From: Cyanobacteria bacterium SBLK
GTDB lineage: Bacteria > Cyanobacteriota > Cyanobacteriia > Cyanobacteriales > Spirulinaceae
DNA length: 64,000 nt
Assembly: GCA_017746715.1 (NCBI GenBank)
Contig: JAGHZQ010000037.1
Coordinates: 33,416 to 97,415 of the forward strand
Direction of reading: 5' to 3'
Shown: piece after piece, positions 1-10,100 of the stretch
How positions within the stretch are numbered: position 1 is the stretch's first letter
Layout of the letters: each line of letters starts with the position of its first letter
The notes under the pieces: model-generated
The model's input: only the letters and a program-made list of their open reading frames with translations
The model's database searches: none
Told to the model about the DNA's origin: nothing
Program-made: the position numbers and the translations under genes

Positions 1-346
1 CAACAATTTCCTTAGCAGCTTTGTGTAAGTTGCGACCCCGAGCGTAATAACCCAAACCTTCCCATGCTTTAAGAACGGTTTGCCCGTCGGCGGCAGCCAA
101 ATCTTCAAGAGTAGGAAAGCATTGCAACCACCGTTCGTAATAGGGAATGACGGTTTTCACCTGCGTTTGTTGCAGCATAATTTCCGAAATCCAGATTTTG
201 TAAGGATCGCTTTCTCCTCGCCACGGTAAAGTTCGTCCTTGCTGGCGATACCAAGCTAAAAGCGATCGCTGTAATTCCCCCACAGCCAAAACCGACAGGC
301 CGGTTTCCCAGCCTGTCAGTTTTGGAGCAGGGCCGCGATCGCCCAT
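1..346 (-). CDS. mutY: A/G-specific adenine glycosylase MutY (5' part)
   Basis: This is the N-terminal part of the base-excision-repair glycosylase that removes adenine mispaired with 8-oxoguanine; the gene runs off the left edge. The visible protein has the family start LLAWYRQQGRTLPWRGE, then DPYKIWISEIMLQQTQV and the helix-hairpin-helix lead GLGYYARGRNLHKAA, all typical of MutY. The first ATG (344-346) overlaps the TAA stop of the upstream sigma factor gene as TAATG, which suggests co-transcription. About 20 residues before the conserved start are encoded by a strong inverted repeat (286-325), so a start further downstream is possible. Product call is firm; the exact start is not. Confidence 0.9.
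   Translation of the reverse strand, partial: MGDRGPAPKLTGWETGLSVLAVGELQRSLLAWYRQQGRTLPWRGESDPYKIWISEIMLQQTQVKTVIPYYERWLQCFPTLEDLAAADGQTVLKAWEGLGYYARGRNLHKAAKEIV
286..325. other. inverted repeat at the sigma factor - mutY junction
   Basis: CCAAAACCGACAGGC at 286-300 pairs with GCCTGTCAGTTTTGG at 311-325 (14 of 15 positions) around a 10-base loop. On the minus strand it lies about 20 bases after the sigma factor stop and inside the longest mutY reading frame. It may be a weak terminator or attenuator between the two genes; no T-run follows it, so full termination is not expected. Confidence 0.6.
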
Positions 347-1302
347 TAACTGGCTAAGTATTCCCGCACCGCACCTCGACGCAGGCGCAATTTTTTCAAT
401 GCCTCTCGTTCTAACTGTCGGACTCTTTCGCGACTGATGCCGAGTTGGGTTCCGATTTTAGCGAGGGTCAAGGGCTGTCCGTCCCGCAAGCCATAGCGCA
501 AGGCAATCACTTCGCGCTGTTGGGGAGTCAGATCTACCATCAACTTTTCCAAGTCCAATTGCAAGGAAGATTGAGTGGCGAACTCCTCGGGAGATTGCCC
601 GTCATCTTCCAACAATTCCCCCAGTTCCGTATCTTGGTTGTCCCCTACCTTCAAATCCAAAGATAAGGGATGACGCGCCCGTTCCAAATACTCCCGCACC
701 TGTTTGGGGGTCAAATCTAACTCTTGGCCCAATTCGGCGACGGTGGCCGCTCGACCTAATTTTTGCGTCAATTGGCGCTGGGCTTTCTTGATCTTATTCA
801 GTTTTTCGGTGATGTGAATGGGCAGGCGAATCGTCCGGCTTTTTTCCGCGATCGCCCGGGTAATGGCTTGGCGAATCCACCAATACGCATAGGTGGAGAA
901 GCGATAGCCTTTGGTGGGGTCGAATTTTTCTACCCCGCGCTGCATCCCAATAGTCCCTTCTTGAATCAAGTCCAACAGATCGAGATTGCGCTTGAGATAT
1001 TTTTTGGCTACGGAAACCACCAAACGAAGGTTGGCTTCCACCATTTTGTTTTTGGCTTTATCTCCAGCGTGCAGGATATGCTGCAATTCTGTCGGGGTCA
1101 ATTGGGCTGCTTTGGCCCAAGCTTCGAGATCGACCTCGTCTTCTTGTTGGGATTCCAGTTTTTCTTTAATTTTTTGCAAGGCGATCGCTTTTTGAATTCG
1201 CTTGGCCAAGACGATTTCTTCTTCGTGACTGAGAAGGGGAACGCGACCGATTTCTTGCAAGTAAATCCGAACGGGATCTGTGGTGTGTTTGGCAGTTTTC
1301 AT
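346..1302 (-). CDS. RNA polymerase sigma factor, RpoD/SigA family group 2
   Basis: A 318-residue sigma-70 protein that would direct RNA polymerase to promoters. Region 1.2 ([21 protein letters not shown]) starts near residue 9. Region 2 carries [30 protein letters not shown] and [19 protein letters not shown]. Region 3 follows near 155-225, and region 4 ends with [20 protein letters not shown]. It lacks the long N-terminal extension of the principal SigA, and this length fits the cyanobacterial non-essential group 2 factors (SigB to SigE). Which of these it is cannot be decided by eye. It appears to be followed in one transcript by mutY. Confidence 0.93.
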   Translation of the reverse strand: MKTAKHTTDPVRIYLQEIGRVPLLSHEEEIVLAKRIQKAIALQKIKEKLESQQEDEVDLEAWAKAAQLTPTELQHILHAGDKAKNKMVEANLRLVVSVAKKYLKRNLDLLDLIQEGTIGMQRGVEKFDPTKGYRFSTYAYWWIRQAITRAIAEKSRTIRLPIHITEKLNKIKKAQRQLTQKLGRAATVAELGQELDLTPKQVREYLERARHPLSLDLKVGDNQDTELGELLEDDGQSPEEFATQSSLQLDLEKLMVDLTPQQREVIALRYGLRDGQPLTLAKIGTQLGISRERVRQLEREALKKLRLRRGAVREYLAS

Positions 1303-1761
1303 GGCAGTTGGGTGGAAATCTAATGGCGATCTGGCTTACATTGCGTCAATTGCATCCCCAGAAGGTTTTCTGATAATTTTCGACGCTAAAATTTATAATT
1401 CTTTGCATTCCTTACAGGGAAGGCCGGAAAACGGGCAATGATAAATTGTCGCGAACTTTTAAGCATATCATGATTTCCCCCCAATTACAGAAATTTTCTT
1501 GAGATTGCTCCCAGTTTACTGAGAATTTTCTTCTAGACTGTTATCGAGATGTCAATTCTGGAATCTCAATATTAAGAATTGTAACATTTATGAAAAAAAG
1601 GGTCAAATGGGAAGATGGATGATGCGATCGCGGAAATGTCCCGACCTAAAGAATATTCCCGTTCCTCAATGCCAATCGTGCATTCGTCTCTAAGTTTTTT
1701 ATGATTTATAGAACAGGGTGTGTAACTTTATCATCTCTCTTGGGGAGAAAATGCAAAGTTT
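1303..1761. other. 459-bp divergent intergenic region
   Basis: This spacer separates the divergent sigma factor and diguanylate cyclase genes and must hold both promoters. It is AT-rich with several short T-runs and one HIP1 site near 1625. I see no gene, tRNA or strong inverted repeat in it, and no promoter convincing enough to mark. Confidence 0.5.
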
Positions 1762-2892
1762 ATGAGAGACGAAGACAAAACCAAAGAACAACTCATTGAG
1801 GAAATCGTTGCGCTCCGCCGGCAAACTGCCGCTCTCGAAGCGCGATGCTCCGCTTTCGAGTTGAGCGATCGCGAACCATTTCTTTCTATATTACAAGACA
1901 ATAATACAAGCATAACACAAAAACAGGGAGCGACAACAGAAGCGCTATTTAATTTGAACGAACGACTGCTGGCCGATGCAACGAGATTGGCTAAAGCTGG
2001 GGAAACGTTGCGAGTCGCAAAAGATCAGCTCGAGTCCGTGTTAGCCGCCGTACCGGGGATGGTATCGTGGATCAGTGCCGACTTGCATTATTTAGGAGTC
2101 AACGATCATCTCGCCGAGTTATTTGGCTTGAGTCCGGACGAGTTTATTGGCAAAGATATTGGATTTTTAGGAGCGGGGTCGGATTTTAATAATTTTGTGG
2201 AGGATTTTTTCAAAAGTCCGGTGCGCGATCGCTTTGGGGAAATCGTTTCGAGCATTGATGGCACGTCCCGCCATTATTTAATTGTGGCGCAGAAATACAA
2301 CCGCGATCGCGCTGCTTTTATTGTTGGGATTGACATTACCAAGCGCCAGCAAACCCTCGCCGTCTTGCAACGGTTGGCCACCTTTGACGGACTGACACAA
2401 ATTGCCAATCGTCGTTGTTTTGACGAAACCCTAGAACGAGAATGGCGGCGCATGATGCGAGAAGAGGAACCGCTCTCGCTGATTCTCTGCGATATCGATC
2501 GCTTTAAAACCTACAACGATACTTACGGGCATCAGGCGGGAGACGATTGCTTGCAGAAAGTCGCTGCGGCGATGGCTGAAGCCGCTCAGCGACCGGGAGA
2601 TTTGGTGGCTCGCTACGGTGGAGAAGAATTTGCTCTAATTTTACCCAGTACTCCCTCCTATGGAGCCGTTACCGTTGCCAAAAATATTCGCAAGTCCCTA
2701 AAAGGTTTAAAAATTCCCCACGAGCAATCGCGCACCGGCTATGTCACGGTGAGCTTTGGCATTTCCAGTTTGATTCCTACCATCCGAAGCAGTTTTACAG
2801 GCTTGCTCGAATCTGCCGATCGCGCCCTCTATCAAGCGAAGCAAGAAGGACGCGATCGCATTGTCGTCTCTTCTGGGTTAAAACCGGGATAA
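1762..2892 (+). CDS. PAS-GGDEF diguanylate cyclase
   Basis: A 376-residue predicted cytoplasmic signalling enzyme making cyclic di-GMP from two GTP. Residues 1-90 are a charged, coiled-coil-like region. A PAS-like sensor (about 88-192) begins LESVLAAVPGMVSWISADLHYLG and ends IVGIDITKRQ. The GGDEF domain (about 205-370) has the start FDGLTQIANRRCFDE, the metal-binding LILCDIDRFKTYND and the active-site loop GGEEF at 286-290. An RxxD inhibitory I-site (RPGD, 277-280) lies five residues before it, so product feedback inhibition is expected. No membrane segment is seen. It is a single gene, divergent from the sigma factor. Confidence 0.93.
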   Translation: MRDEDKTKEQLIEEIVALRRQTAALEARCSAFELSDREPFLSILQDNNTSITQKQGATTEALFNLNERLLADATRLAKAGETLRVAKDQLESVLAAVPGMVSWISADLHYLGVNDHLAELFGLSPDEFIGKDIGFLGAGSDFNNFVEDFFKSPVRDRFGEIVSSIDGTSRHYLIVAQKYNRDRAAFIVGIDITKRQQTLAVLQRLATFDGLTQIANRRCFDETLEREWRRMMREEEPLSLILCDIDRFKTYNDTYGHQAGDDCLQKVAAAMAEAAQRPGDLVARYGGEEFALILPSTPSYGAVTVAKNIRKSLKGLKIPHEQSRTGYVTVSFGISSLIPTIRSSFTGLLESADRALYQAKQEGRDRIVVSSGLKPG

Positions 2893-3030
2893 ATGAATGG
2901 GCTAAAGGGAGAAACAATGTCCCGCGATCGCCATGATGGGGGAATGGTATATTGCTTGCAGGATTGCTCGTTGAAAGTTCCAAGCGGTGTGTTTGAGATA
3001 ATCTTCGCGATCGCGATCGGCGATCGCTTG

Positions 3031-4935
3031 CTAGTATAACTCCGGACAAAACTCGCGTCCCCATTCAGCTAAACCCGCTTGAGGATTTTCCAATTGGCGA
3101 TTGAGCAAATCGATAATACCCGACATTTTGTTGAGCAGATCGAAAACGACAATATTACAAGGTTTGGCATTTTGATCTAAAAAACTGCTCGTATTGGCAT
3201 CCAGTCTCAGATAAAACTTTGGATCTCGATTAATATCGCTTCCGAAACCGACAATGATAACTTTCAATTCGTCTTGACTATTCAATTTTCGACAAGTCGT
3301 TTCAACTAAATTCACAAATTGGTCGGGATCGTCAAGAGAGCCATCAGTATAAACAATGACAAATCCACCTTGATTATTCCGCGTTCCAAACCATCGATCG
3401 AGAACTTGGGCCATGGTCGGAGTAATGAACGTGTTACTATCAGGTTGATTTTCTTCGAAAATATCGGCGACTTGCGAATCATCTTGAATGATGCGAGAAA
3501 CCGTAGCAGGACGATTGGGACTGAACAAGGTAATTGTAATTTCGTCACAGATTTTTTCACCATTCATTCCTTGATGATTGAGGATGTTATAAACATGGCT
3601 TTCAATCACTTCTGGAATGGCTTCCCAACGGCGTTTTTTATTAAATACATCATCTCGCTTGACCATTGAGCCGCTTTGATCGATGAGCATATAAACGTCA
3701 CGGTTATAAATTTTTGAGCTAGGCATCTTAGACCTCCGTTGTTTGAGTTGATTTTGCGTTTGTTCTACCCATTGTTGAGTAAAAATTTGTTGATAAATTG
3801 GGTTGGCAATTTGTAGATATTTTTCCGATTGACCGACCAAACCGGACACGAGCAAATCGGTCTGCGATCGCGAGTTTTCATCTTTTTGAATCGATTGCCC
3901 CTGCAAGATTCGAGCGTACAAGTTTAAAGTGTAATGCTTGCGATCGAGTTCATCAGGATCGCCGCGAATGAGAAAATCGGCGACTTGCTTAAAGTGCAAC
4001 ACTAAAGGTACATCTCTGAAAAATCGCTCTTGAATGACTAGATTTTTTATTTGTTCTTTTGGTTCTCTTTTATCTCCTTTTCTAGACTTCCGATAAAGTT
4101 TATAACATAAAAGAATTGTTAAAAAGGATTGCCCTCGAGTCCAATTCATAATTTCTTGCAAAATTGGGTTAGGGTTTGCTGTAGCCTTTTTTAATCCTGA
4201 AAGCAAGGATTGACATTGATTATCTTGAAAAGGAGTGAGTTCAATAAAATGAGAACGATCGCCAGTCGTTCTCAAATCAGGAATCAATCGATAAGGACTC
4301 GCAACACCAAAAAGAACAAACTTGAGCCGTTTGAACAAATTGGTTTCTAGATCGGATAGACTCCGAACAAATTGAGTCCAACTGTCTTGAAGATTCCAGT
4401 GCAATAAATGTTGAATATCATCGATAAAAATAGCTAGAGTGCGATCGCCGATCGCGACGAGTATTCGCTGTAAAAATTCCCTACATTTTTGTCTGGGATG
4501 GTTTTGACGATCGCTCTCCCAAACCGCATTCAATTCATTGGCGATCGCCAACTTCTGTCGGGCGAGTATTTCGCAAATGATTTGCAATAATCTAAAATAG
4601 AAGAAATCTTCTGAAATTGGCTCTCGATATGGTTTTAACTCAATTGCAATCGCTATATAATGAATAGTGTGAGCTTGAGATAGCTTATAAATAGTCTTTT
4701 CTAGCAAACTCGATTTTCCCATCTTTGGTGCTGCCAAAATGTAACGAATGGGAGAGGTAAAGCGATCGCTAACTAGAAATTGCCAGAGCTCTTCATCTGC
4801 GTTTCGTTCCACATAGATTAAAGAATGGGGATGTAATTTTTGACCCTTTGCACCCTGCTCGAAAGAGCGCCCTAACACTCTCTCAATTGCAACATAAAAT
4901 AGCTCGTTAATAGGATTGTACCGTGAATTGAGCAT
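3031..4935 (-). CDS. AAA_35-like ATPase fused to a C-terminal vWA domain
   Basis: A 634-residue two-part protein. The N-terminal part resembles the AAA-like (AAA_35) ATPases of cyanobacteria: the lead YVERNADEELWQF, Walker A APKMGKSS at about 69-76 and Walker B LAIFIDDIQ at about 167-175. After a winged-helix-like stretch ending at YQQIFTQQWVEQTQ, a von Willebrand factor A domain begins near residue 412. Its metal-ion-dependent adhesion site DxSxS is intact (D419, S421, S423), as is the later YTDGSLDD loop. It is the last gene of a five-gene operon, 3 bp after its upstream neighbour. vWA proteins often act as adaptors in NTPase-based conflict systems, and that role here is inferred. The N-terminal half is a paralogue of the N-terminus of the 1320-residue protein at 7147-11109. 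Confidence 0.85.
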   Translation of the reverse strand: MLNSRYNPINELFYVAIERVLGRSFEQGAKGQKLHPHSLIYVERNADEELWQFLVSDRFTSPIRYILAAPKMGKSSLLEKTIYKLSQAHTIHYIAIAIELKPYREPISEDFFYFRLLQIICEILARQKLAIANELNAVWESDRQNHPRQKCREFLQRILVAIGDRTLAIFIDDIQHLLHWNLQDSWTQFVRSLSDLETNLFKRLKFVLFGVASPYRLIPDLRTTGDRSHFIELTPFQDNQCQSLLSGLKKATANPNPILQEIMNWTRGQSFLTILLCYKLYRKSRKGDKREPKEQIKNLVIQERFFRDVPLVLHFKQVADFLIRGDPDELDRKHYTLNLYARILQGQSIQKDENSRSQTDLLVSGLVGQSEKYLQIANPIYQQIFTQQWVEQTQNQLKQRRSKMPSSKIYNRDVYMLIDQSGSMVKRDDVFNKKRRWEAIPEVIESHVYNILNHQGMNGEKICDEITITLFSPNRPATVSRIIQDDSQVADIFEENQPDSNTFITPTMAQVLDRWFGTRNNQGGFVIVYTDGSLDDPDQFVNLVETTCRKLNSQDELKVIIVGFGSDINRDPKFYLRLDANTSSFLDQNAKPCNIVVFDLLNKMSGIIDLLNRQLENPQAGLAEWGREFCPELY

Positions 4936-4938
4936 GAG

Positions 4939-6066
4939 TTAGGATCTCCCTGTCGAATTATTGTCATTCTGGCGATCGCTCGAGTCGGATAGGGTTTCGC
5001 GATCGCCCGATAACTTTGCGCGATCGGCAACATTGCTCAATGCTTTTTGAATGCTCTCCATTACTAATTTAAACAGAGAAAATGGCATTTGAACTACTGT
5101 TTTCCAATAATTTTCCCACTCTCCTTCAGGAAGCACGGATACATTTTCCCAAACATCTCCTTCGGTTTCTATCAGTTTTGACAAACTGCGCCAAATCTTT
5201 GCTTGTTCGAGGGTTTCTCTTTGTTTAAAACCCGTCACGACAATTAAAGCACCTTGCTGGGATGGAAGAGAATATTTTTGCAATTCCTCTGCTAATCCGT
5301 AGCATAATGGAGGAATATTTTTACCTATTTTTGGAGTGGTATTGGGAGGGATGTTTGAGAATGATTTGGAATCGGGAACTTCTAACAATTGTATCAAATT
5401 TGAATGAGAAACCTGAAAGCCATATTCTAGTGCATCTCCTCGTACTTCGATTTCTAAATCGTCGAATAAGGGTTGGTGAATTTCCTCAATTTTGCGATCG
5501 CCGAGTTCTAAAGCATTACAAATTGTGACAAACTTTTTATAATGGATGGGTTGGCCATTTAAGAATCTAGAGATAACATCTGTATCTAATTGAAACTTTA
5601 TTGTAAAATCTTGTCGATCTGTAATCTTTATTTCCCAAAGTGCTTTAATTTCATCCAAATATTCGTTTTTGATTTTAATCGATTCAGGATCTTTGAGTAA
5701 AGTCACGGCTGCACTAATTTCCCGAGCGAGCAGGCCTAATTTGTTAGTGTTTAAAGCACGAGCCGCGAGATAACGCAAACTTCGTTCGTGTTCCTCAGTA
5801 TTCTCTCCGACCCAAACTAAATCGATCCGAATGGGTCGAGCCAGAAAATCAACGCGATCGCTGGTTTGTATCTTCGTTAAAAGCAAGAGCAAGCGGTTAT
5901 CTTGCAGGCGATCGATAACAATAGAAGGAGATTCATTGTGAATGAGAGCGATCGTCTCTGTCGATAAAGGTGGGAGTTGAGCTTGTACCGAATTATCGGG
6001 TAATACTCGCACCCATCGGTAATCTTTATCGCGATCGCGACCGCGACTTTGTACGTAGATTTCCAT
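4939..6066 (-). CDS. unrecognised protein of the NTPase/vWA operon
   Basis: I do not recognise this 375-residue protein. It starts MEIYVQSRGRDRDKDYRWVRV and has a mixed alpha/beta composition, with a hydrophobic strand ALIVVTGFKQRETL near residue 280 and a charged, serine-rich tail. No P-loop, HExxH, catalytic triad or membrane segment is visible. The chosen ATG (6064-6066) has GAGGA about seven bases upstream. An ATG at 6097-6099 would add 11 residues and overlap the preceding GTPase gene. It lies between the small GTPase and the vWA-ATPase genes with nearly no spacing, so it is probably a dedicated partner, perhaps a GTPase-associated or effector protein; that is inference. Confidence 0.75.
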   Translation of the reverse strand: MEIYVQSRGRDRDKDYRWVRVLPDNSVQAQLPPLSTETIALIHNESPSIVIDRLQDNRLLLLLTKIQTSDRVDFLARPIRIDLVWVGENTEEHERSLRYLAARALNTNKLGLLAREISAAVTLLKDPESIKIKNEYLDEIKALWEIKITDRQDFTIKFQLDTDVISRFLNGQPIHYKKFVTICNALELGDRKIEEIHQPLFDDLEIEVRGDALEYGFQVSHSNLIQLLEVPDSKSFSNIPPNTTPKIGKNIPPLCYGLAEELQKYSLPSQQGALIVVTGFKQRETLEQAKIWRSLSKLIETEGDVWENVSVLPEGEWENYWKTVVQMPFSLFKLVMESIQKALSNVADRAKLSGDRETLSDSSDRQNDNNSTGRS

Positions 6067-6083
6067 TGTTTTCCTCGTTTTTC

Positions 6084-7121
6084 CTAAAGATTGAGCCATT
6101 GTTGACCTTGCAAGATGCCAAAACCTGCTGTAGTTTTACGTTCTTTGGCAAACTGCGCGATCGCTTGTTCAAATTCATTTTTCCCTCCAAAAGTTTTACG
6201 AATTGTTCGGAGGACAATCGATCTTTGCTCGAGCAAGGTACTATTATGCAGTTTGAGTAAAAAACTCAAAAAATAGCGGAGTAGATGATCGTTATCTTGA
6301 GGAGAGTAAAGTGTATCGCGACCTTTTTTGCGAAACCAAAAACGAGGCTTATTCAAATATTCTAGTTCGATTTTCCAGAAAATTAAACAACCAACTGTTT
6401 GCACGGGAGTTGTTACCACAGCTAGATTATTGGCACGACTGGAATCGTGAAAAAATTCCAGTAATGGAGCATATTTTTTTTTGATATATTCTTGCACTTG
6501 TTTTGCCGATCCCTCTGTTTGCACGTAGGTTTCGCATTTAACCGGTGCAAAAATGATTAATTTAGGTTCATCTAATTTAAAATAAGCTGCTTTGAATAGT
6601 TCGAGAATCTCCTCTGGTTGATTGATCGCTTCATGCCATTTTCCACTATTTTTAGTAGGTTGCCAATTTTCACCTTGTATAATTGTTGGTTCTACCATTG
6701 CTGGGGTATCAATGGCAATGATAACAACAGCACATTCTCGCAGTAATGTCTTGATAAATTCTCGTTCTCTTGGATCTTTTCGTGAAATATAACCCCCGGG
6801 ATAATCTCGAAAAATCAGCTTGCATTCTGTTTTTTTATCTTTTTTACCCAGATCGAAATTAAATTTGGGTAACGAATCGGGTCCGGATAATGCGGATGTT
6901 CCCAAGATTCCACTGGTTATCGGATCGGCTTTCATTTCATATTCTAAACTTTTCAATCTTTGTAAATTTTCCTCAAGGATTGCCTTGGTTTCTAGATTGG
7001 GAATTAATTGTAAATTGACTTCTTCACCGATCGCTTCCAATTGTTCGTATATTGAGGTCAGTAGCGTTGTTTTTCCAACCCCACTTGCTCCGAGCATAGT
7101 GACAGCTAATTCGCTAGACAT
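6084..7121 (-). CDS. TRAFAC-like GTPase
   Basis: A 345-residue predicted GTPase. The P-loop GASGVGKT is at 11-18, and the G3 motif RDYPGG (D106, G109) follows a strand CKLIF. In place of the usual NKxD specificity motif there is LIIFAPVKCE (about 188-197), a form I associate with GTPases of bacterial conflict systems, such as the double-GTPase group; I could not confirm this by search. The C-terminal 70 residues are basic and helical. It sits 25 bp after the 1320-residue AAA-HEPN-dynamin gene and before the unrecognised 375-residue protein gene, in the same operon. GTP hydrolysis is well supported, the biological role is not. Confidence 0.85.
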   Translation of the reverse strand: MSSELAVTMLGASGVGKTTLLTSIYEQLEAIGEEVNLQLIPNLETKAILEENLQRLKSLEYEMKADPITSGILGTSALSGPDSLPKFNFDLGKKDKKTECKLIFRDYPGGYISRKDPREREFIKTLLRECAVVIIAIDTPAMVEPTIIQGENWQPTKNSGKWHEAINQPEEILELFKAAYFKLDEPKLIIFAPVKCETYVQTEGSAKQVQEYIKKKYAPLLEFFHDSSRANNLAVVTTPVQTVGCLIFWKIELEYLNKPRFWFRKKGRDTLYSPQDNDHLLRYFLSFLLKLHNSTLLEQRSIVLRTIRKTFGGKNEFEQAIAQFAKERKTTAGFGILQGQQWLNL

Positions 7122-7146
7122 GATAATTCTCCTACATGGGATGAGT

Positions 7147-10100
7147 TTAGTTTAAAAAGTGTAGTTTTTGAGGTTGATTGGCTGCTTCAACTTTCTCCAC
7201 TAATTCTAGCCAATCCTGCGATCGCTCTTCTGTTCGACCGAATTCAGCCGGCCAAATATACTCTTTTTTCTGACGGAGAAAACTACGCCATTCTTGTTTA
7301 CTTCCTCCCGATCTCAAAATCTGATCGACAAATTGTTCGATTTCATAAAAAGCCTCTTTACTGGGTTCTGAAGATAGATCTGCTAAAGCAATTTCGCATT
7401 TTGAAACCGCTTCTCCTTGCAGGATTTCTAAATAGTCAAAAATCGTTTTTGCCATTTGCTCTCGGGTTTCTCGGTCATTTCCCATCACTTGAGGAATGCG
7501 AAGATTAGTTTTATTGGGATTGAGATTATCGAGGTAAGGACGAATATGAGACCGAAAGGTTTTTCGATAAGTCATTTCAAATTCTGATAGGGTTTTAAAA
7601 GCATTACCAAGATTAGTACAGCGAGACGGAATTATCTCGATCGCTTTCTCGATAAATTCATTTCCTCGCAGGCCGGAAAGACCGGGTAAATTACCTAGAT
7701 TGGCGACTTCAATTAAGATATCGGTGACAATGGATTTAGCTAAATCGACATATTTTTGTAATCCCATATCCATTGATTCAAATTTTCGCGTTAAATGGGT
7801 ACGAATATCGTGGAGATATTCTGCATAAGCAATCGGCCAAGCACCCGAACTTCCGTATCGCTTGAGAATTTTTTGGATATCTGGTTCTTGTTCTGGAGTT
7901 AAAGGAAGACCCGTATCGGTTTTACAATCCTCAATCGTTATTGCAACCTGTTGTTGAAAGTTATTATTTTCCTCCTTCTGCTTCTCCCAATCGAAATCAT
8001 AAACTAATTCCTCGAGACTTAGAGCTAATTCCGGCCAAAGGCAATCGAATAAAGCATCAATGCGATCGCTATCGTCAAGTGTTTCTCTTCCTATTTTAGA
8101 ACTCCTATATTGTCGTACTTTTTGTAATTCTATATGAATTTGTTGGTGCAATCGATCGAGACAATCTTGATAAGTTCTGGCATATCGATCGTCAAGTGCT
8201 TTAATATTCGCTGCCAAGTAATCGAGAATTGAATCGAGTATTGTATTCGCTTCTTCTGTATTAGAACAATCAATAATTTCACAGCGAACGTTTTTGAGAT
8301 GTTTGGCTTGATGAGTAGCTTTTAATGCTTTACAAGCCTGCAAATTATTATTGTTTCCACGAACGTGATTGAGAATTAAAAAAGAGCGATTTTCTAGATT
8401 ATTTAAGGCTTGATTTGCTGTTTTGTAAAGATCGGTATCTCGTTTTTCCCACACAAAACGCAACGCATCAGGACGGCGAATAAAGAGAACGAGATCGATT
8501 TCTTGTCCCAATGTTTCTAAAATTAACTGTTCGTCTCCCAATCTCGTGTCTCCCAATCCCGGTACGTCAATGAGAGCAATTTTTCCTACTTCTCGATTGG
8601 GAAAAGGACAAAATATCGTCACCGATCGCACGATTAAATGCTCGAATCCAATTAACTCTCCCCGAGGATCGCGGGGTTGAGAAACATATTTATAAATCTC
8701 CTCTTTTGCGACTCTAGGAAGTTGTCGCGGCGAACCAGAGTGCAGTAAATTTTTGTAATGAGGTAAATGAGCGTGATAATCTCTTTTGAGATGTTCGTAC
8801 ATCGAGTTTAAAGTTGCATCTCTCTCGGAAAAATCAGGTAGCGATCGCGCAAATTCATCCAAATTTTCAGGAAGTGACCCTAAATTTAATTCCACGTAGT
8901 AAGGATGAATAACTTCTTTGAGAAAAGACTCTTCTGAATGAACCGTGACCTCTGCATGGGTTTCTCCTTCTTGATGGCAAATCGTACTGCGAACAGCCGT
9001 ACAAGCTCCCCCCACTTTGGCGGGAATTATATCATGATTGAGTCCGCTTAAATGTTGCAATAGCGTGCTTTTTCCTTGACCCATTAAGCCGACAACGCCT
9101 AAATTCAAAGTATCCCGAGAGAGTCGCTTGCGTAACCGTTCCAAGCGATCTCGTTCTCCCATGACGTTATATCGAATTGAGGAAAAATTAAACGCATTTA
9201 AATTCTCTCTAGCATTCATATCTTCTAATAACTCGATGCGGCGTTGTTCCAGTGCATCTAAGGCCGTCATTAGAACATTCAGATTCTCTTCTACTGTTTT
9301 AATTTTAGCGGCTAGAGGTTGACGTTGTAGAATGATATTTTCAATTTGTTGAACTCGTTGCATGGTATTTCTGGGTTGTCTAGAAATGGGTATAGGTTGA
9401 GGTTTAGATTCTTCTGCAAGCAATTGCTGAAGTAATTCTCGATGAATTCCTTGCACTTTAGAAATGACGCTTTCAGAAGCGGAAATTGCTTGCAGCAATC
9501 GAACAATGGTATCGATCGCAGAACTAGCATCCTTGGGGCTAAATTCATCATTATCCGTTAGATGAGAGATGGTGTTGCGATAGTTCTTGATACCAATGAC
9601 TAAGTTGCGATCTTCCCCTTTTAAGGTATTGAAGAAATTCTGAGTCTTTTTTTCCCTCCACATTTTTTCAATTACAGAGAGTAACTTTGAGAGATCTAAA
9701 TCCAATTTTTGAGGTCGCTGTAAGCTAGGAAGATCGCGATAAAATTTATCTAAAATTTCTTTATTTTCCTGCCAATCTCGATTGTAATTTTCGCTCATTA
9801 CACGATTAACAAATGAAGATAATTCCGGTAACAAATCATTGTTCATGATTTTATAAATGAGAACAGAACGATCGAGGGTCATAGATGGTGTCTCCTCCTC
9901 GAGTTGGGCAATAGTATTTTGAGTTGTTTCAACCCAATGCAAATTAAAAATTTGTTCGTAAATTTTATTGTTTAATTTTAAGAGAATTCGATCGCGATCG
10001 AATTCCTTACGAGCTAATCCAGAAATCAATAAATCCCAAAGACTATTTTTTGTTCTATCCCATAAAATTGAACCTTGTTTGAGAATTATTTTGTAAAAAT

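Noticed and set aside
763..1323. 186-codon plus-strand reading frame
   Set aside because: It is antisense to the sigma factor gene, whose protein has full family motifs.
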